Counted from the first letter of the stretch, positions 46,762 through 57,999 are shown. The stretch: 64,000 bases of DNA from Halomonas halodenitrificans DSM 735 (GCF_000620045.1 NZ_JHVH01000008.1:1-64000); one strand, 5' to 3'. Notes: generated by a model from the letters alone, not told the origin. A program made the numbers and translations.

Positions 46762-47583
46762 TCAGTTGCCGGACTGGCGCAGGAAGTCCCCGGCGAGACT
46801 CGCCGCGGAGCTCTCGGGATATGACTCACGGACCCGCTCGAGAAGCACTCGGCTCTCATCGGGGTGGCCCTGGCGGGCCTTGAGCAGGCCCAGCTTGTAC
46901 AGGGCATCCGGGACCTTGTTGCTCTCGGGGTACGCCTCGAGAACGGTGGTGAAGGCCGTCTCGGCGGGCCCAGGGCGACCCTCGGCGGCATGCAGCTCAC
47001 CCAGCCAGTAATGCGCGTTGGGCGTCAGGTGGCTCTGCGGATAGTCGGCCACGAAGTCTTCAAAGGAGGCGATGGCCGTCTCGAACTCGCGGTCCTGAAC
47101 GCTGGAGAAGGCCTTCTGGTAGGCCGCCTGGGCGTCACGATCACCGGCGCTCGATGACGGCTTGCCGGTGTCGGCGGTCTCCGGGGGCGCAGTCTCTTCG
47201 TCGCTGCTGGCGATATCTCCCGCGTCATCCGACGCCGCCTCGCTATCGGTCGGGAGGCCGGTGGCGCCGGCCGCTACCGAGGCGAGTCGGTCCTCGAGGT
47301 CCATGTACTGCTGGCGGGTCTGACGCCGCAGCTGGTCGAGCTGATGGCGCAGCTCTTCCACCTGCCCCCTCAGGCGGCGGAGTTCCTCCTGGTGCTCCTG
47401 GACGCGATTGAAGATCACCAGGCTGCCACCGGCCGCTTCGCGGGTCTCGGTCTGCTGATAGAAGGTATTGGACTGGGTGGTCAGATCCTCGACCACCGGC
47501 TGTTGGGCCAGTGCGGGAAGCCCTACGGAAAGCGGGAGCACCAGGGCTCCCGCACCGCACAGTCGCTTAAGACCGTGTTTCAT
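46762..47583 (-). CDS. cpoB: Cell division coordinator CpoB (YbgF)
   Basis: A 273-residue periplasmic protein at the end of the tol-pal operon. Signal peptide (LCGAGALVLPLSVGLPALAQ), N-terminal coiled coil that trimerises (about 50-95, QEHQEELRRLRGQVEELRHQ), an acidic Ser/Thr linker and C-terminal TPR repeats (YQKAFSSVQDREFETAIASF, then APNAHYWLGELH-like repeats). CpoB links PBP1B activity with Tol during constriction. Start ATG 47583. Confidence 0.92.
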   Translation of the reverse strand: MKHGLKRLCGAGALVLPLSVGLPALAQQPVVEDLTTQSNTFYQQTETREAAGGSLVIFNRVQEHQEELRRLRGQVEELRHQLDQLRRQTRQQYMDLEDRLASVAAGATGLPTDSEAASDDAGDIASSDEETAPPETADTGKPSSSAGDRDAQAAYQKAFSSVQDREFETAIASFEDFVADYPQSHLTPNAHYWLGELHAAEGRPGPAETAFTTVLEAYPESNKVPDALYKLGLLKARQGHPDESRVLLERVRESYPESSAASLAGDFLRQSGN

Positions 47584-47612
47584 GTGTCTCTTCCTCAACG
47601 CGGGGTCTCGCC

Positions 47613-48173
47613 TCAATAGTCGAACACGACGCGACGGTTCTGGGCGTAGGCCTGATCATTCTGGCCACGGGCCGCGGGACGCTCTTCCCCGTAGCCGACC
47701 ACTTCCACCTGGGAGGGGGAAATGCCCTGCACGGAAAGGAACTGCTCCACGGAACGGGCACGCCGCTCGCTCAGGGCCATGTTGTACTCGCGGGTACCGC
47801 GCTCGTCGGTGTGCCCCTGAAGGACAACCCGGACATTGCCATTCTCGCGCAGATAACGGGCATTGGCGGCCAGCACCGGTTCGAACTCGCTGCGGATACG
47901 ATCGCTGTCGAACGCGAAGTAGATGGTGCGCTGCTGCGGGATGCGTCCATCGGCCTGCTGTCCGGACGTGCTCGATGTGCCGCTCGCCGTGCCACCGTAG
48001 CCGGAGCCGCTGGTCCGGCCGTCACTCACGCCGCTGCTGCTGACACCACTTCCATTTCCACTGCGGGTGCCGTCCATGGAGCCTTCCTGGCTCCCCCCGG
48101 TACTGGAACAACCGGCCAGCACGGCCAGCGACAGGGCGACCGCCAGGGAGCGGGCATAGGGCTTGAATTGCAT
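47613..48173 (-). CDS. pal: Peptidoglycan-associated lipoprotein Pal
   Basis: A 186-residue outer-membrane lipoprotein. Signal peptide with lipobox LAGC (C22), a Gly/Ser-rich linker (about 25-75) and an OmpA-like peptidoglycan-binding domain with TIYFAFDSDRI and the signature GHTDERGTREYNMALSERRA near residue 130. It anchors the outer membrane to peptidoglycan and works with TolB. The glycine/serine linker is longer than in E. coli Pal. Confidence 0.96.
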   Translation of the reverse strand: MQFKPYARSLAVALSLAVLAGCSSTGGSQEGSMDGTRSGNGSGVSSSGVSDGRTSGSGYGGTASGTSSTSGQQADGRIPQQRTIYFAFDSDRIRSEFEPVLAANARYLRENGNVRVVLQGHTDERGTREYNMALSERRARSVEQFLSVQGISPSQVEVVGYGEERPAARGQNDQAYAQNRRVVFDY

Positions 48174-48193
48174 CTTGTCATACTCCTGAAGAA

Positions 48194-49480
48194 TCAGTTC
48201 ATGAAAGGTGACCACGCGGGCTCGCGCACATCACCCTGAGCGGAGGGCAGCCGGAAGGACGCACGTCCGTCGGCGGTGACCGCCCCCAACACCCCGCTGT
48301 TACCCTGCTGGGTGGCGAAGATTACCATGGTCCCGTTGGGGGCAACACTGGGCGATTCATCGGCACCCGATTGACTCAACGTTACCAGTCGGCCGCTGTC
48401 CAGATCCTGACGAGCCACCTGGAAGCCCTTGTTCGAGCCATGAATCAGGAACAGCGCCTCGCCGTCTGGCGAGAAGCGGCCGCGGGCGTTGTAGCCGCCG
48501 GTAAATGTCAGGCGCTTCTGCTCGCCACTGGCCAGGTCGTGCCGGTAGAGCTGCGGGCCCCCGCTGCGGTCGGAGGTGAACACCAGGCTACGGCCATCCG
48601 GCCCCCACGAGGGCTCGGTATCGATGGCCGCATCATTGGTGATGCGCTGCAGGTTGCGCGAGCCGAGATCCATCACATAGATCTCCGGCTGGCCGTCCTT
48701 GGAGAGCGACATCGCCAGGCGGCGACCGTCCGGTGACCAGGCGGGGGCCCCGTTGATGCCCTCGAAGGAGCTGATACGCGCCCGCTTGCCGGAGCCCAGC
48801 TCCTGGACATAGATCGCCGGGCGCTCGGTCTCGAACGAGACGTAAGCCAGCTTGCGTCCATCCGGTGACCAGGCGGGCGACAGAATCGGTTCCGGTGAGC
48901 CAAGGACCTCGCGGCTGTTATGGCCATCGGCGTCGGCGACATGGAGGGCGAACTGCATGTTATTGCCAACGCCCTGGGAGGTGACATAGGCGATTCGAGT
49001 GGAAAAGGCGCCGCGGATCCCGGTAATGGCCTCGAATATCTGGTCGCTGATGTGGTGGCCGGCGCCGCGCAAATCGTCTCCGCTGGCGGTCACCACCTCG
49101 CCCAGCATGCGCTTCTCGCCACTCACATCCATGAGCTCGAAGCGCAGTCGATAGCCGTTGCCCTCCCGGGAGGCACTGCCCACGACCAGGTAGCGAACAT
49201 CCAGGGCCTTCCAGTTGGCGTAACGCACCTCATCGGCGCTGCTCGGCTGGTCCATCATCTGGCGCCGCGGCAATGGATCGAAGTAGCCGCTGCGTTCCAG
49301 GTCGTCATGCACGACCCTGGCCACGTCATCCGGCAGGGCTTCGTTACCCGCGAAGGGCACCACGGCGATAGGCGTGGCGCTCTCGTTGCCACGCGTGATC
49401 TCGATGGTCAGGTTGGCCTGGGCGAGCTGACTCACCAGCAGCAGGGTGGCGGTCAACCAGGCGGTCATCAGTGATTTCAT
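48194..49480 (-). CDS. tolB: Tol-Pal system translocation protein TolB
   Basis: A 428-residue periplasmic protein: signal peptide ([20 protein letters not shown]), N-terminal domain ([20 protein letters not shown]) that contacts TolA, and a six-bladed beta-propeller with repeated [19 protein letters not shown] motifs from about 195. Interacts with Pal. I chose the ATG at 49480, whose first base is the last base of the tolA stop (TGATG); a TTG one codon earlier is possible. Confidence 0.96.
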   Translation of the reverse strand: MKSLMTAWLTATLLLVSQLAQANLTIEITRGNESATPIAVVPFAGNEALPDDVARVVHDDLERSGYFDPLPRRQMMDQPSSADEVRYANWKALDVRYLVVGSASREGNGYRLRFELMDVSGEKRMLGEVVTASGDDLRGAGHHISDQIFEAITGIRGAFSTRIAYVTSQGVGNNMQFALHVADADGHNSREVLGSPEPILSPAWSPDGRKLAYVSFETERPAIYVQELGSGKRARISSFEGINGAPAWSPDGRRLAMSLSKDGQPEIYVMDLGSRNLQRITNDAAIDTEPSWGPDGRSLVFTSDRSGGPQLYRHDLASGEQKRLTFTGGYNARGRFSPDGEALFLIHGSNKGFQVARQDLDSGRLVTLSQSGADESPSVAPNGTMVIFATQQGNSGVLGAVTADGRASFRLPSAQGDVREPAWSPFMN

Positions 49481-50727
49481 CAACGTACGCCCTCAGGTGA
49501 AAAGACAAAACTAATGCGACGATATTCTCTCTGCAGGTGAGCTGGCAACTGTCGTAGCTCGGCGAATGGCGCCGCGGCTTCGACGGCCTGAACGGCCGAG
49601 CGGTCGAATGCACCGTCACCGCTGGAGGTCGCGACCTCGGCGACAAACAGCTCTCCGGAAGGCCCGAGCCGCACCGAGATCTCGACCCTGGCGCCGGAGG
49701 CGACATTGGGCGGAATCCGCCAGGCCTGCTCTATTGCCTGCCGCACCAGGGCCGTAAAGTCGTTGGCGGCTTGCTGACCCTGCTGGGCATTGGTGGCAGG
49801 CTCATTCGCGCCTTCGATCAACCGCTGCATCTCGGCTTCGGCCTGCTCACGCGCGCGGCGTTGTTCCTCGGCCTCCTTCTCGCGCTGGCGCTGAGCCTCG
49901 GCCTCCCGCTCGCGGCGGGCCTGTTCCTCGGCTTCCTTCTCGCGCTGGCGCTGCTCCGCGGCTTCTCGCTCGCGGCGGGCCTGTTCCTCGGCCTCCCGTT
50001 CGCGGTGGGCCTGCTCTTCGGCTTCTCGCTCGCGGCGGGCCTGTTCCTCGGCCTCCTTCTCGCGCTGGCGCTGAGCCTCGGCTTCTCGCTCGCGGCGGGC
50101 CTGCTCCTCGGCCTCCTTCTCGCGTTGGCGCTGGGCTTCGGCTTCCCGTTCGCGGCGGGCCTGTTCCTCAGCCTCCCGTTCGCGGCGGGCCTGCTCTTCG
50201 GCTTCTCGCTCGCGGCGGGCCTGCTCTTCGGCCTCCTTCTCGCGTTGGCGGGCGGCTTCTTCCTCGGCCTGGCGCTGTTGCTCGAGACGCTGGGCCTGTT
50301 CCTCGGCGTCGGCGGCGCGTCGTTCGGCCTCGGCTTCGGCCTGGCGAGCCGCTTCACGCGCCGCTTCTTCGGCTTGACGCTGCGCCTCTTGTTCCGCTTG
50401 TTCCGCTTGTTCCGCTTGTTCGGTCTGGCGCTGCGCTTCCTGGGCCGCTGCCGCTGCCGCTTCCGCCTCCTGGCGTGCCTGCTCCTCGGCCTGGCGCTGT
50501 TCTTCTGCCTGCCTGGCCAGCGCGCGCTGCTTCGCCGCCTCGGCGCGCTGGGCCTGGTCGGTAACCGTCTCGGTACTCACCAGGGTCGCCTGAACGATGG
50601 ATGAGGGCTTGGGCTCATGGTCGCTGGCCGGCAGGCTGATCACGCTGACCAGCAGCACCAGGCCATGCAGGCCTACCGCCAGCAGTGTCGACAGGCCATA
50701 GCCTACCCGAGCGTGTCGTCTGGCCAT
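49480..50727 (-). CDS. tolA: Tol-Pal inner-membrane linker TolA
   Basis: A 415-residue protein: one transmembrane helix ([20 protein letters not shown], about 9-30), a long helical domain II rich in Ala/Glu/Gln/Arg (about 60-300), and domain III (about 320-415, [24 protein letters not shown]) that binds Pal or TolB. Domain II contains about 14 decapeptide units (158-297). It transmits proton-motive-force energy from TolQR to the outer membrane. Confidence 0.94.
   Translation of the reverse strand: MARRHARVGYGLSTLLAVGLHGLVLLVSVISLPASDHEPKPSSIVQATLVSTETVTDQAQRAEAAKQRALARQAEEQRQAEEQARQEAEAAAAAAQEAQRQTEQAEQAEQAEQEAQRQAEEAAREAARQAEAEAERRAADAEEQAQRLEQQRQAEEEAARQREKEAEEQARREREAEEQARREREAEEQARREREAEAQRQREKEAEEQARREREAEAQRQREKEAEEQARREREAEEQAHREREAEEQARREREAAEQRQREKEAEEQARREREAEAQRQREKEAEEQRRAREQAEAEMQRLIEGANEPATNAQQGQQAANDFTALVRQAIEQAWRIPPNVASGARVEISVRLGPSGELFVAEVATSSGDGAFDRSAVQAVEAAAPFAELRQLPAHLQREYRRISFVFSPEGVR
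49837..50256 (-). repeat. 30-bp coding minisatellite in tolA domain II
   Basis: About 14 consecutive 30-bp units encode two alternating decapeptide types, [10 protein letters not shown] and [10 protein letters not shown], with few substitutions. DNA identity between units is high, so unequal recombination could change the reach of TolA across the periplasm. Confidence 0.85.
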
Positions 50728-50734
50728 GGCGGTG

Positions 50735-51175
50735 TCACTCCTCCCCGCTGGGGGGCTCGGAGATCAGGCCGACGCTGCCGACACCCGCGGTCTGCAAGGT
50801 GCCCATCAGGGTCACCACCCGGCCATAGGAGACGTTGCGGTCCCCGCGCACCATCACCGGCGTGCCGGGCTTGCGCTCCAGAAGAATGATCACGCGGTCC
50901 GCGACCTCTTCGAGGGGCATGGCGGTCTCCTCTCCGCCGATGGAGAGGTAGTGCTGGCCGTCGCGGTCCACCGAGACGATGATCGGGTCGCTATCCTCGG
51001 GGGGATCGATGGGCTCGGAGGTCACCTGGGGAAGGTCGACGTTCACCCCCTGGGTCAGCATGGGTGCGGTGATCATGAAGATCACCAGCAACACCAGCAT
51101 GACGTCGATAAAGGGGACCACGTTGATCTCGCCCATGGGCTTGCGGGCTCCGCCGCGATGAAAGGGTCCATGCAT
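50735..51175 (-). CDS. tolR: Tol-Pal system proton channel subunit TolR
   Basis: A 146-residue ExbD/TolR family protein with one transmembrane helix containing the essential aspartate ([20 protein letters not shown]) and a periplasmic dimerisation domain ([20 protein letters not shown]). Works with TolQ to harvest proton-motive force. Spaced seven bases before tolA. Confidence 0.96.
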   Translation of the reverse strand: MHGPFHRGGARKPMGEINVVPFIDVMLVLLVIFMITAPMLTQGVNVDLPQVTSEPIDPPEDSDPIIVSVDRDGQHYLSIGGEETAMPLEEVADRVIILLERKPGTPVMVRGDRNVSYGRVVTLMGTLQTAGVGSVGLISEPPSGEE

Positions 51176-51187
51176 GACGTGACTCCC

Positions 51188-51877
51188 TCAGGCGCCGGCG
51201 GCGTCGGACCGCCCCTGCAGATTACGGTGCAGGATGGAGTGAAACTCCTCGGCGAAGTCCTCGTACTTGCCCAGCATGCGGCCCGACTCGGCCGTGAGGC
51301 GGTTATAGAAGATCACCGCCGGGATGGCGGCAAAGAGCCCCATGGCCGTGGCAATCAGGGCCTCGGCAATCCAGGGGGCAACGGTAGACAGCGTCGCCTG
51401 CTGGGCCATGGAGAGTGACTGGAAGGACCCCATGATGCCCCACACGGTGCCAAACAGGCCGATATAGGGGCTGGCCGAGGCCACGGTCGCCAGGAAGACC
51501 AGGTGGCGATTGAGGCGCTCCTCTTCCCGGGACCAGGCCACTCGCATGCTGCGCTGTACCCCGTCGAGAATCGCCTGGGGGCTGCGTGTCTTGGGCATCA
51601 GACGGTTGAACTCACGAAAGCCGGCGCGAAAGATGTGCTCTCCCCCTTCGGTTTCCTGCTCCGGGGGGACCTCGCGGTACAACTCATTGAGATCGACCCC
51701 GGACCAGAAGCGGTCCTCGAACCCGCGATGGATCTTGCGGGCGCGGCGCATCAGGAAGGTACGTTGAAAGATCACGATCCATGAAAGGAGTGAGCCCACC
51801 GTCAGCAACAGCATGACAAGCTGCACCACGGTACTGGCATTCATGATCAAGTGGGGAATGGACATGGCGTCGTTCAC
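51188..51877 (-). CDS. tolQ: Tol-Pal system proton channel subunit TolQ
   Basis: A 229-residue MotA/TolQ/ExbB family protein with three membrane helices: VVQLVMLLLTVGSLLSWIVI, the ASPYIGLFGTVWGIMGSF helix and WIAEALIATAMGLFAAIPAV. Forms the proton channel with TolR. I chose the GTG at 51877, which has a GAGGA site five bases upstream and gives a 15-residue lead before the first helix, similar to E. coli; an ATG four codons in (51865) is the alternative. Confidence 0.94.
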   Translation of the reverse strand: MNDAMSIPHLIMNASTVVQLVMLLLTVGSLLSWIVIFQRTFLMRRARKIHRGFEDRFWSGVDLNELYREVPPEQETEGGEHIFRAGFREFNRLMPKTRSPQAILDGVQRSMRVAWSREEERLNRHLVFLATVASASPYIGLFGTVWGIMGSFQSLSMAQQATLSTVAPWIAEALIATAMGLFAAIPAVIFYNRLTAESGRMLGKYEDFAEEFHSILHRNLQGRSDAAGA

Positions 51878-51900
51878 GGAAATCCTCGTCAGGCTTGCGG

Positions 51901-52301
51901 TTAGGCGAAAAAGGGAGCCAATGGCTCGGCGAGTACCGGGGGCCAGGGCATGGGCTTGTGGCGCTTGGCATCGATACAGGCGATGTCGACTCTCGCCTCG
52001 CACAGAGGTTCCCCATCGCGGGTCACGACCTGGGCGAATTGCAGCCGGGCACGCCCCGCCGTCAGCACCTCGGCGCTGACCGCCAGGGAATCATCCAGCC
52101 TGGCGGGCCTGATATAACGACACTCGAGCCGGTGGACGACCAGCTGGACCCCGGTCTCGAAGAGCTCATGCTGGGTGATGCCCCGTGCCCGGAGCCATTC
52201 ACTGCGGGCACGCTCCATATATTTGAGATAGTTGACGTAATAGACGATGCCGCCGGCATCGGTATCCTCGATGTAGACCCGCACCGGGAAGCTGAATTCG
52301 C

Positions 52302-52305
<4 letters not shown>
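51901..52305 (-). CDS. ybgC: Acyl-CoA thioesterase YbgC
   Basis: A 134-residue hot-dog-fold thioesterase, first gene of the tol-pal operon. The signature [20 protein letters not shown] carries the catalytic aspartate; [12 protein letters not shown] follows. It hydrolyses acyl-CoA thioesters, perhaps acting with phospholipid synthesis enzymes. Its ATG overlaps the ruvB stop by four bases, coupling the Holliday-junction and Tol operons. Confidence 0.95.
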
Positions 52306-53327
<1,022 letters not shown>

Positions 53328-53331
53328 GGCG

Positions 53332-53943
53332 CTACCCCGCCATCCGGCGGCTGAGCGCCGCCTTGATCATGGCCTCGGTGCTGTCTTCGCCCTCGAGGCC
53401 GGCGAGCATCCGGGCCGCCTCGGCCGGCTTGTAGCCGAGGCTGACCAGTGCCGCTTCGGCATCGGCCAGCGGGTCCTGGCGTGGTTCCCCGGAAGGGGCC
53501 GTACCCTCCGGTCCCGCAACGCCAGGCTCGGGGGCCTCCCAGTGCGGGAAGCGGTCGCGCATCTCGATGATCAGGCGTTCGGCGGTCTTCTTGCCGACAC
53601 CGGGCAGGCGCGTCAGTGACTTGACGTCGTCATCGAGCACGCAGCGCCGAAAGGCGTTCTCATCCATGCCCGACAGGATGGCCAGGGCGAGCTTGGGGCC
53701 CACGCCATTGACCTTGATCAGCGCACGGAAGAGGGTCCGCTCCTGGTCACGCACAAAGCCATACAGCAGATGGGCATCGTCACGCACGGTGAGATGGGTA
53801 TAGAGCGTCACCGATTCGCCGGCGGCCGGCAGGGCCACCAGCGTGGTCATCGAGGCCTCCAGCTCATAGCCGACACCGGCCACGTCCACCACCAGCCAGG
53901 GGGGCTGTTTGTCGAGAAGCGTGCCTCGCAGGCGTCCGATCAT
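53332..53943 (-). CDS. ruvA: Holliday junction DNA-binding protein RuvA
   Basis: A 203-residue protein with N-terminal OB fold ([20 protein letters not shown]), tandem HhH motifs ([19 protein letters not shown] and [19 protein letters not shown]), a flexible linker rich in Pro/Gly, and a C-terminal RuvB-binding helix domain. Tetramers hold Holliday junctions square. Unlike most ruvCAB loci the gene is separated from ruvC by 265 bases containing a minisatellite, so it may need its own promoter. Confidence 0.96.
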   Translation of the reverse strand: MIGRLRGTLLDKQPPWLVVDVAGVGYELEASMTTLVALPAAGESVTLYTHLTVRDDAHLLYGFVRDQERTLFRALIKVNGVGPKLALAILSGMDENAFRRCVLDDDVKSLTRLPGVGKKTAERLIIEMRDRFPHWEAPEPGVAGPEGTAPSGEPRQDPLADAEAALVSLGYKPAEAARMLAGLEGEDSTEAMIKAALSRRMAG

Positions 53944-53989
53944 GGAAAGTCGTATCCTTGCATCAGGGTTAACGGCAGGCACCATCGAT

Positions 53990-54119
53990 GCCGCCACTTA
54001 TGACGAGTGCCGCCACTTATGACGAGCGCCGCCACTTATGACGAGTGCCGCCACTTATGACGAGCGCCGCCACTATGGCTGGTGCCGCCACTATGGCTGG
54101 TGCCGCCACTATGGCTGGT
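53990..54119. repeat. Composite minisatellite between ruvC and ruvA
   Basis: Four 19-bp copies of GCCGCCACTTATGACGAG(T/C), with the last base alternating T, C, T, C (53990-54065), are followed by three perfect 18-bp copies of GCCGCCACTATGGCTGGT (54066-54119) and a diverged partial copy. The two unit types share a GCCGCCACT(T)AT core. The alternation implies expansion of a 38-bp double unit. Confidence 0.92.
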
Positions 54120-54130
54120 GTCGCCACTAT

Positions 54131-54156
54131 ACTGGTCGGCCCCGGGGCTGACCAGT
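54131..54156. terminator. Long hairpin downstream of ruvC
   Basis: A 26-base near-perfect palindrome (ACTGGTC at 54131, GACCAGT to 54156, with one mismatched pair) about 53 bases downstream of the ruvC stop, bordering the minisatellite. No T tract. A second weaker hairpin (54160-54194) lies closer to ruvC. Confidence 0.45.
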
Positions 54157-54208
54157 CCGGGGGAACAGTGTTCGAGAACGCCATCACTGTCCCCGAAAAG
54201 CGACACCG

Positions 54209-54748
54209 TCAGGGTCGATAGTCTCGCCAGGAATCGCCCTTGCGCCGGCCGCGATGGCCGCCGAAACTGCCGCTCGTCACCAGGCCGCGTCGCGCATAGG
54301 CATGGGTCAGGGCGATGCCCAGCGCATCGGCGGCATCGGCCTGGGGTGTCGCGGATAGCCCCAGGATGGCGGTGACCATATGCTGCACCTGGAGCTTGTC
54401 GGCGCGTCCCGAGCCGGTCACCGCCTGCTTGATCTGGCGCGGGCCGTATTCGCTGACCGGCAGCCCATGGTTGGCGGCGCAGACGATGGCGGTGCCGCGG
54501 GCCTGGCCCAGCTTGAGCGCCGAATCGGCGTTCTTCGACATCACCACCTGCTCGATGGCGAACTCCCCGGGGCGATGCACGCCGATCAGCTCGCTGACGC
54601 CGGCATAGACCTGAGCGAGCTTCTGGGCCAGGTCGTCGGCGCGGATGCGGATACAGCCACTGGCCACATAGCGCGGCTTGGCGGCGGTCACGTCCAGCAC
54701 GCCATAGCCGGTGATCCGCGAGCCGGGGTCGATGCCCAGAATCAGCAT
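54209..54748 (-). CDS. ruvC: Holliday junction resolvase RuvC
   Basis: A 179-residue endonuclease with catalytic acidic residues in [13 protein letters not shown] (D7), [11 protein letters not shown], and [13 protein letters not shown] near 140. It cleaves Holliday junctions after RuvAB migration. The C-terminus ([19 protein letters not shown]) is basic and somewhat longer than in E. coli. It begins 9 bases after yebC in the same direction. Confidence 0.96.
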   Translation of the reverse strand: MLILGIDPGSRITGYGVLDVTAAKPRYVASGCIRIRADDLAQKLAQVYAGVSELIGVHRPGEFAIEQVVMSKNADSALKLGQARGTAIVCAANHGLPVSEYGPRQIKQAVTGSGRADKLQVQHMVTAILGLSATPQADAADALGIALTHAYARRGLVTSGSFGGHRGRRKGDSWRDYRP

Positions 54749-54757
54749 GCCACTCCC

Positions 54758-55507
54758 CTATTCGATGGCATCGAGAATGGCATCGTCGAACTCCGCATTG
54801 GTGGTGACGTTCTGGACGTCGTCCAGGTCCTCGAGCATGTCGATCAGGCGCACCACCTTGCGGGCCAGGTCCTCGTCCTGGATCGGTGTGGTGGTCTCCG
54901 GGAAGAGTCCCAGCTCACTGCGCTCAGGGGTGAGCCCTGCCGCGATCAGTGCCTCCTTCACCTCATGGTAGGCATCGGGGCGGGTGACCACCTCCAGGGT
55001 GTCGTCATCCAGGGTCACGATATCCTCGGGTTCGGCCTCCAGGGTGGCCTCTATCACCGCTTCCTCGGAGATGCCCGCGGGAAGCGCCAGGCGCCCCTGC
55101 TGGTGGAACATGAAGGCCACGGACCCGCTGGTACCCAGGTTGCCACCGCTCTTGTTGAAGGCGTGTCGCACCTCGGAGACAGTTCGATTGCGGTTATCGG
55201 TGAGGCATTCGACCATCAACGCCACCCCTTCCGGCCCATAGCCCTCGTAGATGCACTCCTCCATGGCATCGTCATCGGCATTGCCGGCACCCCGGTCGAC
55301 GGCGCGCTGCACGGTATCCTTGGGCATGTTGTGGCCCAGCGCCTTGTCGACGGCCGTGCGCAGGCGCGGGTTGTCGGCGGTGTCCGGGCCACCCTGGCGC
55401 GCGGCCACGGTAAGCTCGCGGATCAGCTTGTTGAAGATCTTGCCCCGCTTGGCGTCCTGAGCCGCCTTGCGGTGCTTGATGTTGGACCATTTGCTATGGC
55501 CGGCCAT
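54758..55507 (-). CDS. yebC: YebC/PmpR family protein
   Basis: A 249-residue member of the YebC family ([20 protein letters not shown] start, [39 protein letters not shown]). Members are described as transcriptional regulators and, more recently, as ribosome-associated factors that help with proline-rich stalls. The yebC-ruvC-ruvA-ruvB order is widespread. ATG at 55507. Confidence 0.94.
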   Translation of the reverse strand: MAGHSKWSNIKHRKAAQDAKRGKIFNKLIRELTVAARQGGPDTADNPRLRTAVDKALGHNMPKDTVQRAVDRGAGNADDDAMEECIYEGYGPEGVALMVECLTDNRNRTVSEVRHAFNKSGGNLGTSGSVAFMFHQQGRLALPAGISEEAVIEATLEAEPEDIVTLDDDTLEVVTRPDAYHEVKEALIAAGLTPERSELGLFPETTTPIQDEDLARKVVRLIDMLEDLDDVQNVTTNAEFDDAILDAIE

Positions 55508-55716
55508 ATTACCTCCGGTGTATCCAGAAACGCAGACAGTCACGGGGTCTTCCGTGGCGAGGGGCGCCGACGGTAGGCCAAAGAGGAGGTCCTACGCCAA
55601 GGATGGCGTCGGTAGCGCCCAGGGAAGGGTTCACAGCGCCTCCTCGTCGGCCTGCCGCCGGGTTAGCCCCGGGGAAAAAGTCATAACATCAGCGCCCGAG
55701 AGAAAACAGGACACAA

Positions 55717-55740
55717 CACCGGCGCCCTGAGGCGCCGGTG
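55717..55740 (-). terminator. Terminator of aspS
   Basis: A perfect 10-bp stem CACCGGCGCC/GGCGCCGGTG (55717-55726/55731-55740) with a 4-base loop lies 27 bases after the aspS stop; on the minus strand a partly T-rich TTGTGTCCTGTTTTC follows. Likely rho-independent, possibly leaky into yebC. The remaining bases to 55508 hold no recognised gene. Confidence 0.65.
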
Positions 55741-55766
55741 AAAGGGGCTGGTGAGGCGGCCGAGGC

Positions 55767-57548
55767 TTACTCCTCGGCGGTCTCTGTCCTCGCCTTCTGG
55801 CGCAGACGGATATTGAGCTCCTTGAGCTGGTCGCCGCCGACCTCGCCCGGGGCGTCGGTCATCAGGCAGGCCGCGCTCTGGGTCTTGGGGAAGGCGATGA
55901 CCTCGCGGATGGTGCGCCCGCCGGTCATCAGCATCACCAAACGGTCGAGGCCGAAGGCCAGGCCACCATGGGGCGGCGCCCCGTATTGCAGCGCATCCAG
56001 CAGGAAGCCGAACTTCTCGCGGGCCTCGTCCTCGCCGATGCCGAGAATCTCGAAGACGCTACGCTGCATCGCCTGGTCGTGGATACGAATGGAGCCGCCA
56101 CCCAGCTCGGTGCCGTTCAGCACCATGTCATAGGCCCGGGACAGCGCCTCGGCGGGATTCGCCTTGAGCGCTTCGGGACTGCACGCCGGCGAGGTAAAGG
56201 GGTGATGCAGCGGGCTCAGGCGACCCGCGTCGTCGGCCTCGAACATCGGGAATTCCACCACCCACAGCGGCGCCCATTCCTGGGTATAGAGGTCGAGATC
56301 CTCACCCAGCTTGACCCGCAGGGCACCGATCGCCTCGTTGACGATGCGTGCCTTGTCGGCGCCGAAGAAGATGATGTCGCCATCCTCGGCCCCCACGCGG
56401 TCGAGCAGCTGCTCTACCACGTTCTCCATGAACTTGACGATGGGCGACTGGAGGCCTTCCAGCCCCTTGGCACGCTCATTGACCTTGATCCATGCCAGCC
56501 CCTTGGCACCGTAGATGCCGACAAACTGGGTGTAGGCGTCGATCTCCTTGCGGGACAGCTTGGCACCGCCCGGGACGCGCAGGGCCGCGACGCGACCGTC
56601 GTCGGCGCTGGCCGGCCCGGAGAAGACCTTGAAGTCGACCTGGGTCATCAGGTCGTCGACATCGGTGAGCTCCAGCGGAATGCGCAGGTCGGGCTTGTCG
56701 GAGCCGTAGCGATTCATGGCCTCATGCCAGGTCATGCGCGGGAATTCGGGGAGCTTGGCGCCGAGCACGTCCTGGAACAGCTGGCGGATCATCGACTCGG
56801 TGATGCCCATGATGTCCTCTTCCTCCACGAAGGAGGCCTCGAGGTCGATCTGGGTGAATTCCGGCTGACGATCGGCGCGCAGGTCCTCGTCGCGGAAGCA
56901 CTTGGCGATCTGGTAGTAGCGATCGAAGCCGGCCACCATCAGCAGCTGCTTGAACAGCTGCGGCGACTGGGGCAGCGCGAAGAAGCTGCCCGCATGGGTA
57001 CGACTCGGCACCAGATAGTCACGGGCGCCCTCGGGGGTAGCGCGGGTCAGGATCGGCGTCTCGATGTCGAGGAAGCCTTGCCCCTCGAGGTAGGCACGCA
57101 CGCTGTGAGAGATGCGTGAGCGCAGGCGCAGCTTGTCGATCATCTCCGGGCGGCGCAGGTCGATATAGCGATGCTTGAGGCGGACCTCTTCGCCTACCTT
57201 GCCGTGATCGTCGAGCTGGAACGGCGGCGTGGCGGCGGTGTTGAGCACTTCCACCTGCTTGGCCAGCACCTCGATCATGCCGGTCGGCATGTTGGGGTTC
57301 TGGGTCCCCTCGGGGCGCAGCCGCACACGACCCTGAATGCGCAGCACAAACTCGCTGCGGGCGCGGTCGGCGTTGGCGAAGGCCTCGGCGGTATCGGGGT
57401 CGACCACGACCTGGGCGATGCCATCGCGATCGCGCATGTCGAGGAAGATCACGCCCCCGTGGTCACGGCGGCGGTGTACCCAGCCGCACAGGGTGACCGT
57501 CTGGTCCACCAGGGTCTCGTTGAGCTGGCCGCAATAATGGCTGCGCAT
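55767..57548 (-). CDS. aspS: Aspartyl-tRNA synthetase
   Basis: A 593-residue class IIb synthetase: N-terminal anticodon-binding OB fold ([20 protein letters not shown], then [20 protein letters not shown]), catalytic core with motif 2 [18 protein letters not shown] and motif 3 [16 protein letters not shown], and the bacterial GAD insertion (about 280-420). Length is normal. Whether it also charges tRNA-Asn cannot be decided here. Probably cotranscribed with fmdB upstream. Confidence 0.97.
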   Translation of the reverse strand: MRSHYCGQLNETLVDQTVTLCGWVHRRRDHGGVIFLDMRDRDGIAQVVVDPDTAEAFANADRARSEFVLRIQGRVRLRPEGTQNPNMPTGMIEVLAKQVEVLNTAATPPFQLDDHGKVGEEVRLKHRYIDLRRPEMIDKLRLRSRISHSVRAYLEGQGFLDIETPILTRATPEGARDYLVPSRTHAGSFFALPQSPQLFKQLLMVAGFDRYYQIAKCFRDEDLRADRQPEFTQIDLEASFVEEEDIMGITESMIRQLFQDVLGAKLPEFPRMTWHEAMNRYGSDKPDLRIPLELTDVDDLMTQVDFKVFSGPASADDGRVAALRVPGGAKLSRKEIDAYTQFVGIYGAKGLAWIKVNERAKGLEGLQSPIVKFMENVVEQLLDRVGAEDGDIIFFGADKARIVNEAIGALRVKLGEDLDLYTQEWAPLWVVEFPMFEADDAGRLSPLHHPFTSPACSPEALKANPAEALSRAYDMVLNGTELGGGSIRIHDQAMQRSVFEILGIGEDEAREKFGFLLDALQYGAPPHGGLAFGLDRLVMLMTGGRTIREVIAFPKTQSAACLMTDAPGEVGGDQLKELNIRLRQKARTETAEE

Positions 57549-57623
57549 GTCGTGTCCTGTTCTGTTGCGTGGTGTAAGTCGAATAACGTTCGAAAATAGG
57601 GTCGAATCGATGAGGGGCCGACC

Positions 57624-57875
57624 TCAGGCCGCCGCACCGTCCTTGCTGCTTGTCTTGTCGCTGCCGCCGTCCCCGGCAAGATTCTTCTTGCCGCCGGACT
57701 TGAAGTCGGTCTCGTACCAGCCATCACCGGCCAGCCGGAAGCCGGCGGCGGAGACCAGGCGCGAAAGCGCCGAGGCCGTGCAGGCGGGACAATCGGTCAA
57801 CGGCTCGGCGCTCAGCTTCTGGAGCTTCTCCAGGCGATGGCCGCAGGCCTTGCACTCGTACTCGTAGATGGGCAT
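57624..57875 (-). CDS. FmdB family zinc-ribbon protein
   Basis: An 83-residue small protein starting MPIYEYECKACGHRLEKLQK with two CXXC pairs (CKAC, CPAC) forming a zinc ribbon. This family commonly precedes aspS in proteobacteria, where it is annotated as a putative regulatory protein of the FmdB type. The C-terminus is Gly/Lys/Ser-rich and probably disordered. Function unknown. Confidence 0.9.
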   Translation of the reverse strand: MPIYEYECKACGHRLEKLQKLSAEPLTDCPACTASALSRLVSAAGFRLAGDGWYETDFKSGGKKNLAGDGGSDKTSSKDGAAA

Positions 57876-57980
57876 GGTTTGCTCACTCCAAATCGTCACT
57901 ACCCAATTCAGGACGCGGTCGGGCCCGACCCGACCCCGATGGATATGGGGCCGAGTGTGGCGACTTCCAAGCCTGCCAAA

Positions 57981-57999
57981 GCGCGCTATTATAGCGCGC
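57981..57999. promoter_or_regulatory. Palindrome containing -10 boxes between fmdB and dehydrogenase gene
   Basis: GCGCGCTATTATAGCGCGC is a palindrome of 9-bp arms around one base. It holds TATAAT on the minus strand (towards fmdB-aspS) and TATTAT on the plus strand (towards the dehydrogenase), so it may be a shared promoter core. A plus-strand TTCCAA with 16-base spacing and a minus-strand TTGCCC at 19 bases are possible -35 boxes. Confidence 0.5.

Noticed and set aside
49771..50604. Plus-strand open frame rich in Leu/Gly/Phe that looks like a membrane protein
   Set aside because: It is the complement of the tolA coiled-coil repeat; the hydrophobic look is an artefact of complementing Glu/Arg/Gln codons.
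53990..54119. Minisatellite considered as a CRISPR array or attachment site
   Set aside because: Units are directly adjacent with no spacers, and no recombinase is linked.
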